Positions 11,477-22,399 of a stretch of 64,000 nt of DNA are shown here, piece after piece. Source of the DNA: Garcia nutans (Eukaryota; Streptophyta; Magnoliopsida; Malpighiales; Euphorbiaceae); the NCBI GenBank assembly GCA_947685225.1, contig CANTUV010000024.1:28228001-28292000 (forward strand), written 5' to 3'. The position numbers and the translations under genes are program-made. Position 1 is the stretch's first letter. Each line of letters opens with the position of its first letter. The notes under the pieces are model-generated. The model saw nothing but the letters and a program-made list of their open reading frames with translations, was not told where the DNA came from and did no database searches.

Positions 11477-12298
11477 CTACTTCTTTCTCAGAGTCTGTAA
11501 TACAATATGTAAATACTTGTCATGATCCTCCTCATTACATGAATACACCCAAATATCATCAATGAAGATCACCACAAATTGATCTAGATAGGGTCTGAAT
11601 ACCCTGTTCATCAAATCTGTAAAAGCTGCTGGTGCATTCGTCAATCCAAAAGGCATCACCAAGAACTCATAATGCCCATACCTTATGCGAAAAGCTGTCT
11701 TAGGTACATCTTCATCTCTGACTCTCAACTCATGATACCCTGATCTCAGATCAATCTTAGAGAATACTACTGCTCCTTTCAACTGATCAAAGAGATCATC
11801 TATCCTAGGCAAAGGATACTTATTCTTGATAGTCATCTTATTCAATTGTCGATAATCAATGCACAATCTTAAGGTACCATCCTTCTTCTTCACAAACAGA
11901 ATGGGTGCTCCCCACGGTGACACATTAGGGCGAACGAACCCTTTATCCAACAACTCCTGCAACTGCATGTTCAGTTCTCTCAACTTAGCAGGTGCCATTC
12001 GATAAGAAGTAATAAAGATGGGAGTGGTACTAGGCAACAAATCGATACCAAACTCAACCTCTCTCTCAGGGGGTATCCCTGGCAACTTATCAGGAAAAAC
12101 ATCTGAAAACTCAGTAACTATGGATATACTGTCTAGCTGGGAACCCACTACTCTGGTATCTACAACATGAGTAAGATAAGCTTCACATCCTTTCCATATC
12201 ATCCTTCTAGCTGTAATAGCTAAAATAAACATGGATGAAAGATGTCTCTGCTCACTAGATACCATCACATTCCTACCATCACAGGTTCTCAGGGTAAC
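11477..12298 (-). pseudogene. Tekay reverse transcriptase
   Basis: RT motifs in order: VEFGIDLLPSTTPI and YRMAPAKLRELN, then GFVRPNVSPWGAPILFVKKKDG, RLCIDYRQLNK, PLPRIDDLFDQLKGA, FSKIDLRSGYHELRV, FVMPFGLTNAPAAF in the form FLVMPFGLTNAPAAF, and the catalytic FIDDI box. The key residues are present. It lies in one frame with the protease upstream, separated by one TGA where an Arg CGA codon is expected, so this part is lightly damaged. Confidence 0.92.
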
Positions 12299-12709
12299 TC
12301 ACTTTTGCTGACAATCTACCACAGCCTCATGCTTAGATAACCAATCCATGCCTAAAATTAAATCATACTCTCTGAAAGGCATCTCAATCAAGTCACCAAG
12401 GAACTCCTCCTCCTGAACCACAACCGGACTATTTCGGTGCACCTTGCTAACTACAACACTATGCCCTAAAGGATTTGTCACCAAAACATCAAATCCTAGG
12501 GACTCTGAATGCAAATTAGTCACAGGCAAAATGGATGCACTAATGTATGAATGAGTCGATCCAGGGTCTATCAAAGCAAGAACTGAAGTACCAAATAAAG
12601 AAAATGTACCAGCAATAACGGTTGAAGCATCCGGCTGTCTCTGCATCACATAAACCCACTGAGATGGTCCTGCCTCATCTAGTCTAATACCTATGGTAGA
12701 ACCTCCTCT
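12299..12709 (-). pseudogene. Tekay aspartic protease
   Basis: The reading TFSLFGTSVLALIDPGSTHSY carries the DxGS-type active site (DPGS), followed by NPLGHSVVVSKVHR and a DLILGMDWLSKHEAVVDC segment typical of plant gypsy proteases. The protease cuts the gag-pol polyprotein. It is in frame with gag across a single TAG at 12710-12712 and with RT across a single TGA. Confidence 0.9.
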
Positions 12710-13338
12710 CTAACTAGACCATGTTCGACCTCCTCTGCTAGCACCTCTGCCACCACGACCCCCTCTAACACTGGGTTGAGAAGCTGCAGTATCAGTATGT
12801 CTATCCTCTAGTTGCTCTGGGCAATTTCTAATGAAATGATCTAGTGATCCACATCTAAAACACACTCCCAAAGTACCTCTCCACCAGCAGACACCTTCAT
12901 GAGCTTTACCATAATGAACACAAGTAGGTGGAGTAGGCCTTTGAGCCACTGGGGTCGGTGCCACTAAAATTGTAGGTCTCGATCTCTGCCTCTGCTACTG
13001 TACTGACCTACCAGACTGTCTTTAGCTCCTACCAAACCTCAAAAAATATCCTCCTCGGCCTCTCTTCACAGATGAAGATCCTGCCTCACTCTGGGGTCTC
13101 CTAGCTCTAGTCTTCTCATCCCTAGCAGCTGCTGTAATACCCTGTGCTCTCTCAATACTCCTGACAGCTGCAACCAACTGGGAAAAATCCTGATACCAGG
13201 AGCCTGTGATAATGCACATGATAGAGGGTCTCAACCCCTCCTCAAATCTCGTGCACCGATCAATCTCATCAGAAATAATATCGCCAACATACTAACTCAA
13301 CCGGATAAACTCTATCTCATACTCCGACGCAGTCCTGG
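12710..13338 (-). pseudogene. Tekay gag, 3' part with zinc knuckle
   Basis: The C-terminal gag part holds a CCHC zinc knuckle (CFRCGSLDHFIRNC) followed by an Arg/Gly-rich stretch. The upstream part gives RTASEYEIEFIRLS, DEIDRCTRFEEGL and SIERAQGITAAARDEK. The frame has stops between 12964 and 13022. The gene is cut at 13338/13339 by Tat element A1. The N-terminal gag and the 5' LTR of T are not in the window. Confidence 0.85.
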
Positions 13339-13443
13339 TGTGAGAGGGGATTTTTGCCCCCACTCCCGGTGGAATGGTTCTTGCGACTTCGGCACTGTTT
13401 AGGCTCGGGGCCTTAGAGAACACAGACCTAAATTAAGAGAAAA

Positions 13444-13454
13444 TGGAGTCGCCA
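13444..13454 (-). other. Primer-site-like motif inside the LTR
   Basis: On the element strand this reads TGGCGACTCCA, identical to the first 11 bases of a tRNA-Arg primer-binding site, but it lies inside the LTR about 110 bases from its end. Identical copies are at 31925-31935, 47797-47807, 55024-55034 and 63396-63406. Confidence 0.7.
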
Positions 13455-13729
13455 CCTGGATGGGCCGGGAAAAAAAGAAAGGGATGGATGACTCGATTCC
13501 TAAGGAATCCCCAACCCCCAAATGGGTTTAGAAAGTTGGGTACATGTGGGCAAGGTGAGAAATGACCCAGCACCCCCGCAACACCCGGTTCATTGGAATC
13601 GGCCTCTTTTACAGGTCTTAATATTATAAAATTCTTAAATATAATAATATTATCCATATTACACGCAACAATTGACATAAAGCATCATTATATTAAAATC
13701 AAAGCAATGTCCAAGCAAAGCAAATAAAT

Positions 13730-13899
13730 GGACACCCATCCGAGGATGGAAACATGTCCTTACATCATCCATGTCTAAGCTAAATAGGACACCCACAAAA
13801 AGGTAGAAATATGCCCTTTACATTGGTCCAAAATATAAAAGCAATTTAAATTACATAGAATTTAATTAATGAGGTACCCACAAAGTGGAAACATACCTC
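13730..13899. repeat. Triple hairpin motif in the Tat LTR
   Basis: Three inverted motifs at 13730-13759, 13786-13817 and 13871-13899. The outer stems are GGACA/TGTCC, AGGACA/TGCCCT (one mismatch) and GAGGTA/TACCTC. The first and third have inner stems CCATCC/GGATGG and CCAC/GTGG; the inner pairing of the second is weak. Each has the unpaired GAAACA side. The same three sites occur in A2 (32208-32371) and, in plus orientation, in S2 and B, with stem changes that keep pairing in many copies. Confidence 0.75.
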
Positions 13900-15597
13900 T
13901 TACAATATTTGAAAATCAAAATAAATTGATAAAAGTAAATAACCATTCATCATAAATAAATCATTCATCAAAGATATTAAACATCAATCAAAATATATAA
14001 TAAACATTCATCCATGATAAATTAAATAAATCAAGCATTGAAATTAAATAAATCAAAGCATATAATGAACTACATGATTAAATCTAAAAATAAAGCAAGT
14101 AAAGATACAAACTAGGGTTTACTGTTTCTATTTAAAGTTCTTTAATTAATATTTAGGGTTTTGGGATTTTAGTATTATTATTATTATTTGCTTAACCTAC
14201 TGTAAAGGTTTAAGAAAATCAAAATGGATTATGATTTCATAAATCAAATTAGGGTTTATGGGTATTATTATGAAATTAGGGTTTTAGAATCTTAAGATAT
14301 TAGGTTTATAACTCTTGGTTACTAGATTGTGATTGTAGGTTTACTGTATTGAGTTTTAAGGTTTTAAGGATTAGGTTTTAGGAAAACTAGGGTTTACCAT
14401 ATTAGTTTTGGAAAATTAGGGTTTTTAACATTTTGGGGATACATATTTGGTTTTAGGATTTAAAGAAACAATTTAGAGTCTTATAAAATAATTATGATTT
14501 TTAGAAATTGTAAAGTAGGTTAGGGTTTGGAGATTTAAGAAAACGTTTGGAAATTTTGGAAAAGAGTTAAAGGAAAACAGTTTAGGGTTTTTTTAAAGTT
14601 TTTAGAAATAGGAGAAACGATTTAATGTTTTTAAGGTTTTTGAAGACAGAAGAAGCTAATTAGGGTTTTTGGAGATAGAAGAAATAAATTAGGGCTTTTG
14701 GAGGTAGAAGAAATAAATTAGGGTTTTTGAGATTTCTGGAAACAAAAGAATACTTTTTAGGGTTCTTAAGGTTTTTGGAAACAGAAGAATACTTTTTAGG
14801 GTTCTTAAGGTTTTTGGAAACAGAAGAAATAATTTAGGTTATTGAAACGAAGATCAAGCTACTACATATTTAAAGATCAAAGTTTTATGTGAATATTCTT
14901 ATGAATTAAGGAAACAAAGCTACTGTGATCATGAGTAGTTTATGATTAAGGATCAAACCTGCGTAGTTGGTTCCACCAAAAAGTTGCTTTTTGGATGAAC
15001 AAAGACAAAGGCAGTGTGGCTACCTTTGATGAATTATTAATGGCTTGCTTGTTGCTCCTCTCCAATCTGAAGTCTCAAATTCCAGTCCAAAGCCCCTGTC
15101 AAAAGTCCCCGTTTCAAGTCCCTTTTTTCCTGTGTTTTCAAGTGTTATTTATAGGAAAATTTATATGATTAAGTCTAATTGTTTAAGGAAACTAAAGTTA
15201 ATTAGGAAAAGAAATCGAAACCAAATAGAGTTTGGTTTCGGAAAAAATTACGCTGGAAAAATTTTGTTGGCGAAAACTGTGAGCGCTGGCCAAAACTGCG
15301 ATGATTGGTGCAAAATTTCGAGAGCTGGGCACGAGGATTGGCTTGGCCAGCCAATTTCGCTTACAGGAAAATCCTACGGGCGAAATTGGCTTAACCAATT
15401 TGACTTTCGGCGACAAATTTTTCGTCGCCGTTTTTTATTTTTATTTTTATTTGTTTGTTTTTTATTATTTTTTATTATTTTTATTAACTTCACCATTTTA
15501 AATACTAAAATAAATATTATTTAATTAAAATACCACAAAATTATTTTGGACTATAAAAAATAACGGACCGGACTGGGTAAAAAATTAAGGGTCTACA

Positions 15598-15667
15598 GTT
15601 TGCCCCCTGCTTGAATGATCTGAGACTTTAGTAAAAGAGAGTGAAAAATAATAAGACTTAATTTTTC
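15598..15667 (-). other. Polypurine-tract region of A1
   Basis: On the minus strand AAGCAGGGGGCAAAC directly precedes the LTR start TGTAGACCC. The same arrangement is at 57019-57035 in element D (GCAGGGGACAAAC). This is the expected plus-strand primer site and shows that 13339-15597 and 54919-57018 are 3' LTRs of minus-strand elements. Confidence 0.75.
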
Positions 15668-16045
15668 AGAGATGGTTGAGGTTTTGGGTTCTGGATCTGG
15701 TTCGAGTTCTGGACTCAACGATAATCTTAGGTTCTGGACCTAAGGGTAATTTTGGGTTCTGGACCCGAGCTAAGTTCTGGACTTAAAAGAAATTTTATGT
15801 TCTGGACCTAAGGGTAATTTGGATTCTGGACCCGAGCTAACTTCTGGACTTAGGAGAAATTTTAGGTTCTGGACCTAAGGATAATTTGGATTCTGGACTC
15901 GAGCTAAGTTCTGGACTTAGGAGAAATTTTAGGTTCTGGACCTAAGGGTAATTTGGGTTCTGGACCCGAGCTAAGTTCTTGACTTAAAAGAGATTTTAGG
16001 TTCTGGACCTAAGGGTAATTTTGGGTTCTGGACCCTAGCTAAGAG
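15668..16045. repeat. Tandem array, GTTCTGGACC type (A1)
   Basis: Units of about 60-70 bases built from alternating GGTTCTGGACCTAAGG and GTTCTGGACTTAAGAG half-units, roughly five to six units. Related arrays sit in the same position relative to the 3' LTR in A2, C and D, each with its own unit. Confidence 0.85.
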
Positions 16046-16254
16046 AGATTTAATTATCTGTAAAAATAATTATAGTCAGTAGTATACTAAAGGAATTTGC
16101 AAAAAATTTAGCTGATTTTTATGCACATATTTTCTCCTTGCCCCCTGCATGTAAAAACATTTTAAAAGTGCAAAAATATTTATATACACTCAAGTATTTG
16201 AATGATTAAATTGAATAATTGAGTTTCCTATTTATTTACTGTGTAATAACTGTT
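16046..16254. other. Spacer between array and palindrome cluster
   Basis: AT-rich noncoding stretch with a counterpart in element C (about 49500-49690) and no reading frame of note. It includes a pyrimidine/C run (CTTGCCCCCTGC, about 16138) like the one near the LTR end. Confidence 0.4.
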
Positions 16255-16420
16255 TATGAACTATTTACTATTTATAAATAGTAACATACTATTTATAAAT
16301 AGTATCTTACTGTTGTAAATAGTAAAATACTATTTATAAATAGTATCCTACTATTATAAATAGTAACTTACTATTTGTAAATAGCAATTTACTATTTATC
16401 AATAGTAAAATTTACTTTTT
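16255..16420. repeat. Array of CTATTTATAAATAG palindromes upstream of the PMD gene
   Basis: Six or more copies of a near-perfect palindrome (CTATTTATAAATAG and variants with TTGTAAA or TTATCAA centres) spaced about 20 bases apart, 30-190 bases upstream of the TATA box of the PMD gene. Element C keeps only one or two decayed copies (49690-49760). Confidence 0.75.
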
Positions 16421-16449
16421 GAATTTTATTTTTTCCTTCGCCGTTCCTC

Positions 16450-16457
16450 TATATAAA
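16450..16457 (+). promoter_or_regulatory. TATA box of the antisense PMD gene (A1)
   Basis: TATATAAA lies about 100 bases upstream of the PMD start codon. Element C has the same box at 49821-49828 at the same distance, inside a conserved CATTTCTCTATATAAAC-like context. The position is conserved although the flanks have diverged. Confidence 0.6.
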
Positions 16458-17761
16458 CGAATGATTTCTTCATTTCATTCACAACAAACTTGTTAATTTT
16501 TCGTTCATAGCTATAAGCATTTCAAGTTTAGCATAAAGTTTTTTTTGAAAAAAATGTATGCTTCATGATCAGGAATTCATTCTAATGCTGAGTTATTGGA
16601 GTTTATTCGGCATCATGAAGATGGAAATATAAGTCTACTAGCTGGGATGCCGCTTCATCGTAGTTCAAATCAAAAGAGTAAGGTAATTATTTATTTTGAC
16701 TGCAAATTATTATTATTATTATTATTTATTTATTTTTTCTTTTCTGTTTTTATTTTTCTCATTTTTTTTTATTTCTTATTATTTATTTATTTATTTCTTT
16801 TATTTTTAGTTGTTTGTTTTTCATATTTTAGAAAATTTAGGAAGAATATATTAATTTAAAAATTTAAGTAGATAGAATAATGATATACTTACCTGGTGTT
16901 AACTTACCTGGCTCCGTGTTAGCGTGATCGTTGCGTAATTCGGGCTGGAGGGTGTATCTACAAAGCCCAACAATGGTATAATGTAGCGCCTTCTCGGGTA
17001 AGGCAGATTATCCGAGATTGCAGCTTTGAGAGCTTCGTCTTACAATTACCATCCGAGGATTATCTAATAGACCGGAGCGTAGTCCAGGCGCTTGCAGAAC
17101 GATGGTTGGACACAACTCACACTTTTCACTTGCCCATTGGAGAGATGACAATTGGTTCGGTTGATTTTGTTTCTATAACCGGCATTTGGCATGATGGTCT
17201 TTCGGTTCCTCTTACCAATGATATTTTGACATTTAAAGAAATTCAACAATCGATTGGTATGGAACCATCATATAAACGGTCTTTCAAGATAAAAATTGAG
17301 CCAATTCGTAGTTATTGGATGAATTACGAAGGACGGATTCACAGAGACACAGCCCAACAGTATGCTTGAGGATTTTTGTTATATTTGCTCGGGTCGACTA
17401 TTTTAGGCAGCACTGAGTCTGCCATCCATTTGTCAATGTTGAAGGCCCTTACTTATTTTAGGACGGTACCACTTTATGGTTGGGGTGAAGTTGGTCTTGC
17501 CTGTCTTTACCATGATCTTGACAAAATTTGCTGAAATAAGAAGTCTTTTGTTGGCTTTATGGCAGTTGTCGAGGTACTCTTATTCCACCAATGTCAATTC
17601 CATTCTTATTCTTACATGAATTTGATCTTTATTATTGTTGTAGGCATGGGCATATGAACACAACCTGGTGAGGGTGCCTGGTATTTCCCAAGAGAGAGTC
17701 GGGTATCTGAGATTAAATTTCTGGTTGTTAGAACGTGTAGAAGTTCCCGGCTCTCACCATG

Positions 17762-20117
17762 TGTAATACACAAATTACATATCATACAAATCATAAATCA
17801 CATTTCCAATAAAGACAACCTTTATCATCAACCACAATTCATTTACATATTACACTTAATAACATTATATTATTCACAATTCACCAAGCATAATTCATTA
17901 TTAATACTCACAATCAATATTTCAATACTTGCAATTCACATTGACAATAAAGACAGACTCGGGCCCAAAACACTAATATGTTATTCAAAGTTCAGAGTTA
18001 CTGCTTTGGTCTATAATCATAATTATCAAGCCCGTAGGCATCATATATCAATATCTCTATCCATGGATAGCGTAACAGACCCAGTCTCTTGGATCATCAA
18101 CTCGGCTAAACTCGAGGTGATCCTCAACCCGGCAAGACTGTTACCAATCATATATCTCATAATCACAATTTCTCATAGTGTAACAGACCCAGTCTCTTGG
18201 ATCTCAATTCAACTCAAAATGAAGAGATCCTCAACCCGGCAAGACTGTTACTTTTTTTTTTTCATTTTATAAACATGCCTCCAAACTCAGAACTCTGAAA
18301 TCGAATAACACATTAATTACACAATTCATTTATTATTTCATTACCCATTTCATTCTCAATTGAATCATTATATAGGCAAACATGCCTCATTTATCACAAT
18401 TGAATCATCATAGCCAATCACAATGGCTTCACATCTCATTTGAATCATCATTGCCAATCACAATGGCTTTATATCCCATTTAAATCATCATTGCACATTT
18501 GAATCATCATATCACATTTCATTCATTATATCACATTTGAATCATCATAGCCAATCACAATGGCTTCACATCATACACATCATTATTGATATATATATAT
18601 ATATATATACAACACCAATTACATTAGCTACACGAACATGTCATTATTCGAACATACATCATTAATTTCATTGCATATGTATCTTAAATTCATCGTCATA
18701 TAAACAATATGTCTATTTATTTCATTTCAACCATTTCTCAAGACACATTAACATCATTCATTATTAAAAAGTTTATCATAACAAATTACTTTGTACGTAC
18801 CTTTTTGAATGATCATCGCCTCTTTCGCGCTATATAAGTCATAACACTAGTCACGTTATGCAAACAATATAATACATTACCATTCACAATACATAATATA
18901 ACATTGTTCAATCTCAACAATGATGTTAGACAAATGATCTCTATTTTGATCCTTGACAACTCATATGGATGAACTATTTAACATGTATTTGAGAATCTTG
19001 TTACAAAATTAAATTGCTTCAAATAAAGCAGAACAGAACACTTCTAGCGGTCGCGCCTCACCTGAATACGACCGCGCCATACAGTTACACGATGAAACCT
19101 TATCACAGTAGGTTTCGCGGTCAGAAGTCCGACCTAAGTCGCGACCGCACATGGCTAAATAGCGACCGCCCATGACTAATAGCGACCGTCCCAAATTACG
19201 TCTCTCATACATAAACCCTAAATGTAGCCAAACTTCTTTTGGTTAACTTAAAACACATTGTACACAACATAACCTCATTCAAATGGACATAATCAACATC
19301 ATTAGCAATTATTTTACATACTCATCACAACATTTTCATCACCAACATATAACAATCAAACTTTCAAACAACTTCAATTAGCAAGAGAAACAAGTGTGTA
19401 CTTACCTTAAGCACCACTTCTAAACACTTCCTTTTCCAAGACTTCTTCACTTCCCAAATCAATGACAATTCATTTCCTTCAAAACTTAATACTTAAAAAC
19501 ACATCACAAACACACTTAATCAACCATCCATATCAACTCACCAATCCCAAACGCAATTTCAAAAGAACAAAGGAAAATCAAGAGAAAGAACTTACCTAAG
19601 TTGTTGAATTCCATAAATCTTCAATTAAATCCTTTGATTCTCCCTTCAATTTGATGTTAGAATTAAACAAATCTCACTTTGCTCTCTCTTGTCTAAGGAG
19701 GAGCCAACCAATGTGGAGAAGAGAATAAGAAGAAGAAGGAAATGAAGAAAAGACAAAATATCACCTCTTTAAATCTCCACCAAGTGATTCAACAAGAGTA
19801 ATTACCTAAACACCCTTATACCATTTGTCTTGATTACCAATCATTACATGCCCTTTATAGTAACTTCACACTTAACAAAAATAAATATCTTCTTTCCTTG
19901 ACTCTTCATTTTGACCAACTTATATGTTATATATATCATCATATACACAACATATACCATTCTCTCTAAACCCTAAATTCTTTCCCAAATCACATATACA
20001 TAAACATTCTTTTCTCTATTTCTTTTCTCTTGTAATTTAACACATATATTCAATCCAATTATATAACAACAACAACAACATAATCACAACTTCTAGGGCA
20101 TATATGAGGATATTACA
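17762..20117 (-). mobile_element. Solo LTR S3, Tekay-related, duplication CCATG
   Basis: It begins TGTAATACAC and ends GATATTACA in plus reading, with CCATG on both sides (17757-17761 and 20118-20122). It lies exactly within exon 3 of the PMD gene, whose intact counterpart in C (about 51165) reads through. It shares the GGGCCCAAAA...TTCAGAGTTACTGCTTTGGTCTATAAT block with the LTR of T in the same orientation. Inside are a duplicated block around ACAGACCCAGTCTCTTGGATC (18070 and 18185), tandem GAATCATCATAGCCAATCAC units (18360-18560) and a cluster of GCGACCGC motifs (19045-19200). No coding domain. Confidence 0.9.
19045..19200. repeat. GCGACCGC motif cluster in solo LTR S3
   Basis: Several copies of GCGACCGC / GCGGTCGC in both orientations within 150 bases of otherwise AT-rich LTR, able to pair with one another. 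Confidence 0.65.
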
Positions 20118-21283
20118 CCATGTGTATACCCAACGCTTTGTCTTGAGCCGCCTATCCTTGGACCAGGTAAAATAGCATTAGTATACTTTAAAATTTATAT
20201 AAAAGTTTACTTATGTCTTTTTGTAGGTGAATTTGGCTTGGTGGAGCCTAGAAGAGCGGGCAAACTGGACTTCCTCCATGAATGCTGCACTACCTTTTCA
20301 ACATACTAGCCGAGTCATCGCCGGCCCTGTGTCTAGTGGCTAATTTCTCGGAGAGAGAGTATATGAGTGGTTCCTTGGTCCTGAGCAGTGGAGGATTCCA
20401 ATGCATTGCCCGGAATATGCCTTGAATATCACCTCAATGCCAGAGGATGCATGGTGGTTGGCCCTGCGTGGTTATGATGTTGAAACATTTCTCTACCCAC
20501 CGGGTGCATCTTATACCAAGTTTATTCAAATTGGGCTTTTGAACTTTGACATATCTCCTGTTGGTGTATGGGAGATTTCTGAAGGTAGAGATGAAGAGGA
20601 ACATCAGGAAGAGAGAGGAGAGTTTGCTCCACATCTTGGGGCTAGCACTTCTCAGGCAAACTTTTTACCATTTTTTTTCATTGTAATAACTTCTTTCTTA
20701 ACTTGTTTTGACCCTTTTTTTTAATGATTGTTGTAGGTTGCTGATCCATTTGATCATGAGGCTGGACCTTCTTTTACTGCTCCTTCATTTGCTCATTCTA
20801 GTCCACTGACTATGCCATCTCATCCACAGGGTATTGATATGAATTACCCGGTAAGTTTTCTTGTTCCATGACAACTTATGCTATATGTATGCATGATTTA
20901 TGTATGCTCTTACTCTTTTCCTTTCTGGCTCACAGTGGATGCTTGAAGACCAAAATAAGAAACTTCAAGAAGAGTTGGCCGTTAGTCGTCTGCAGGTTTC
21001 TTACTTTGAAAATTTGTACCATCAATCAGAGCAAAATTTTTAAGACTTCCGATTTCAGGGGATGAGAGATCCTGGTGCTTCTTCATCTAAAGGCCCCCAA
21101 ACTGATGACCATGAGTTTCTTTCATCTACTTCTGATGAGGAATGTGATAGATCGGAACTCCAAGGTAATAGGAATTTTGGTGCTCCTGCTTCGGGTGGAC
21201 TCGGGACGAGTGATTTGTCTCCTCCTCCGACAGGCGATGATTTTTTCAGAGCTTTATTTGATGACCTACCACCACCTTCTTAG

Positions 21284-21483
21284 TGATGTATGAATATTGT
21301 ATCAATTGAGTAAACATTGTATAATAAGTATGATAATATATAATGTCCATTTTACTGCAACTTTTTTCTCTTTTTTTTTTCTTTTTCTTTCTTTTATATA
21401 TATATATCATAATTATTGGCCACAATTTCCCTTTTCACATTCACAGCCGCACCACTTAGCTGAAACCAAATGCAACACGACAA
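21284..21483. other. PMD 3' flank and A1/A2 junction
   Basis: This matches the sequence after the PMD stop in element C up to CCAAATGCAAC...ACAATT at about 21484. There the similarity to C ends and similarity to the interior of the A2 LTR (32870) begins, sharing AATT at the switch. A T-rich run lies at 21364-21395. Confidence 0.6.
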
Positions 21484-22399
21484 TTAAATTTTTAAAGGAT
21501 TAGGGTTTAGAAAAAAAATTAAGGTTTAAAGTTTTAAAGGAGGTTAGGGTTCATTATTTTAGGTTTTGGAGTTGAATTAGGTTTTTAGGCTTTTAATTTT
21601 AGGGTTTCGGGTGATTTGTTGATTTTAGGATTTGGAAAAACAATTTGATGATTTCATGAGGTTTTATAAGTTTAAACAAAGTGATTTGAAGTTTACATAA
21701 ATAGAAAAGATATTTTTAAAGCTTTTGGAAGGAAACAGAATCGCATTTTGGTTTTGTTGAAAAACATGTTCAATTAAGGTTTTAAGATTTTGAAGAGGTA
21801 AAAATAACAATTTTAAGTCTTTTTGGAAAATAAAGTAATATATTAGTGTTTTTAACTTTGGAAAAACTAAATTAAAATCCTAGGGTTTTTTATTTTGAAA
21901 GACACAATTTCATAGTTTAGCTACTGTAAAAAATAAATACAACAATTAACACATACCTTTTTTTGATAGTTTCTCCAAAAATAATTTTTCTTGGATGAAC
22001 AAGAACAAAGACAGTTGCTGCATTTTAATTGCTTAAATCGTGTCCCTGCTATTCTAGAAAAAATCAAATTCAATTGCTCCTTTTCCTTCACTGATTTGGT
22101 TTCAACGTTTTCCTATCACTGTCCAATTTTCCCCCCTTTTTTTTGATTGCCTTTGGTCTTTATTTATAGAGGTTTCATATGGTTTATTCCTAATTAATCA
22201 TGGCAAGTAATATTGATAAGAAAAGGAATTCGAAACCTAATTGAATTAGGTTTCGAAAAATTTACGTTGAAAAAATTGTGCTGCCGAAAAAAAATTGCCG
22301 CAGAAAAAATGCGCTGGCAAAAAAATCTGCCGCAGTCAATTGTGGCAGTGGGCGAGCTGGTTGGCCTGTGGGCAAATCGCTCGCAGTAAATTCCTGCGG
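21484..22399 (-). repeat. Truncated LTR, partner of the A2 5' LTR
   Basis: About 916 bases that line up nearly base for base with 32870-33785 of the LTR at 31820-34053 (by eye about 97% identical in the part compared). Both LTR ends are missing: about 1 kb on the left and about 270 bases on the right. It includes the telomere-like zone, the TATA box (22161-22169) and most of the GC-rich stretch. It is best read as the 3' LTR of A2 cut down by deletions. Confidence 0.8.

Larger units (their letters stand above)
13339..15597 (-). repeat. LTR of Tat element A1 (3' LTR)
   Basis: The minus-strand LTR runs from TGTAGACCC at 15597 to CTCACA at 13339, about 2.26 kb. In the plus direction it shows the conserved U5 block (13339-13625), three hairpins (13730-13759, 13786-13817, 13871-13899), a TTAGGGTTT-rich zone (14110-14840), a TATA box near 15147 and a GC-rich stretch (15240-15430). 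The outer flank 13334-13338 (CCTGG) lies in T gag; a matching right-hand copy was not found. The 159-residue plus-strand frame at 15045-15524 is an LTR reading without gene features. Confidence 0.88.
16554..21283 (+). pseudogene. Plant mobile domain (PMD) gene, antisense in Tat element A1
   Basis: Comparison with the copy in C suggests six exons: 16554-16681, about 16920-17575, 17644-20159 (split by S3), 20228-20655, 20736-20850 and 20938-21283. Exon 2 carries the signature TWTHTFHLPIGEMTI-like reading (WLDTTHTFHLPIGEMTIG), then TNDILTFKEIQQSIGM. Exon 4 gives PMHCPEYALNITSMPEDAWW. Exon 6 is a short coiled coil (MLEDQNKKLQEELA) and an acidic Ser/Asp-rich tail. PMD proteins are plant factors and transposon-borne proteins of poorly known function. 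Damage: TGA at codon 5, CGA-to-TGA in exon 2, TGG-to-TAA in exon 4, a GC instead of GT donor after exon 4, and a 2.4 kb solo LTR in exon 3. The gene is antisense to gag-pol, which explains why introns survive retrotransposition. Confidence 0.8.

Noticed and set aside
13444..13454. tRNA-Arg gene fragment
   Set aside because: Only about 11 bases match the tRNA 3' end; no cloverleaf or internal promoter boxes around it.
15045..15524. 159-codon plus-strand open frame
   Set aside because: Inside the A1 LTR across TATA box and GC-rich stretch; not conserved in the other Tat LTRs.
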